From contig CAYNIU010000066.1 in the NCBI GenBank assembly GCA_964397365.1, forward strand, positions 1 to 12,446: 12,446 bases of DNA, read 5' to 3'. Each line of letters begins with the position of its first letter. The first letter of the stretch is position 1. The notes beneath the pieces were generated by a model, which saw only the letters and a list, made by a program, of their open reading frames with translations, had not been told where the DNA came from and ran no database searches. Shown here piece by piece: positions 12,178 through 12,446 of the stretch. Origin of the DNA: Methylomarinum sp964397365 (lineage in GTDB: Bacteria > Pseudomonadota > Gammaproteobacteria > Methylococcales > Methylomonadaceae). The translations under genes were made by a program, and so were the position numbers.

Positions 12178-12446
12178 TCACCCCCGTCCTTTACGCATCA
12201 TCATACCTTTGGATGGATTGTAGCCAATAATCGCCACTGCCATAAAAATAACAAAAGCTGAAGCGGTATAAATCAATGCTTGTTGATTAAGCTGGCCATA
12301 CAAGGCAAAACGAATCAGCTCTAGCGCCTGAGAAAACGGGTTATATCGCGCCAGGTTATACAACAATGCGCTGGATTCCTTTATTTTCCATAAAGGATAC
12401 AAGGCTGTGGACATAAAAAACATCGGAAAAATGACAAAGTTCATCA
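12178..12446 (-). CDS. ABC-2 type permease, C-terminal part (PQQ-alcohol-oxidation associated type)
   Basis: Only the last 89 or so codons are in the window; the start lies beyond the right edge. Visible are a hydrophobic FVIFPMFFMSTALYPLW segment, the loop LARYNPFSQALELIRFALYGQ, a final membrane helix (about ALIYTASAFVIFMAVAIIGY) and a basic tail NPSKGMMMRKGRG. The NPF...ELIR and the closing YNPSKGMM pattern are typical of ABC-2 permeases, especially those found beside PQQ-dependent alcohol dehydrogenase genes (PedC-like). It converges with the response regulator gene, stop codons 22 bp apart, and no terminator is evident between them. The substrate of this exporter class is not well defined. 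The PQQ link is from memory of the family and cannot be tested here. Confidence 0.75.
   Translation of the reverse strand, partial: MNFVIFPMFFMSTALYPLWKIKESSALLYNLARYNPFSQALELIRFALYGQLNQQALIYTASAFVIFMAVAIIGYNPSKGMMMRKGRG

Overview
The window looks like a piece of a low-GC gammaproteobacterial chromosome. A methylotroph or methanotroph-like organism is my best guess, from a PQQ-alcohol-oxidation type ABC-2 permease fragment at the right edge and the style of the mutL, porin and two-component genes; this is inference, not proof. Three zones are visible.

Left zone (1-911) is clearly GC-richer than the rest. On the minus strand it holds a GIY-YIG nuclease gene that runs off the left edge (1-734). 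Just upstream of it is a 121-nt site (791-911) with the box order, inverted arms and single extra C of an integron attC. I read this as a gene cassette of an integron. No integrase gene is in the window.

Middle zone (912-4345) has no large gene but is dense in small structure: a 21-bp hairpin (953-1011); a 153-nt imperfect hairpin (1149-1301); two hairpins with different stems but the same 8 loop bases (1448-1476 and 2232-2256); two tandem small related proteins of 52 and 56 aa ending at a strong terminator (1591-1964, minus); a 197-nt nested inverted-repeat element (2377-2573); a candidate 89-nt small RNA with its own promoter and terminator (2594-2718, minus); two miniature inverted-repeat elements, one with a perfect 9-bp target duplication (2945-3079, 3135-3279); and a VapB-like antitoxin gene next to a VapC (PIN) toxin gene broken by a frameshift and a stop codon (3416-3883). 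A fragment like the 3' end of a class II tRNA lies at 4104-4149. The zone looks like a landing area for mobile DNA.

Right zone (4346-12446) is ordinary chromosome: mutL of the endonuclease type (minus), a secreted protein with a perfect 10-residue Asp-rich calcium-binding repeat (minus) preceded by a good sigma-54 promoter, a two-gene unit of an outer-membrane porin and a short PstS-like periplasmic protein (minus), and, divergent from it with only 12 bp between start codons, a sensor kinase plus sigma-54-dependent response regulator (plus). The end of an ABC-2 permease gene (minus) closes the window. The likely working unit is the two-component system sensing a periplasmic signal and activating sigma-54 promoters; the porin and PstS-like genes, and possibly the calcium-repeat gene, are candidate targets or partners.
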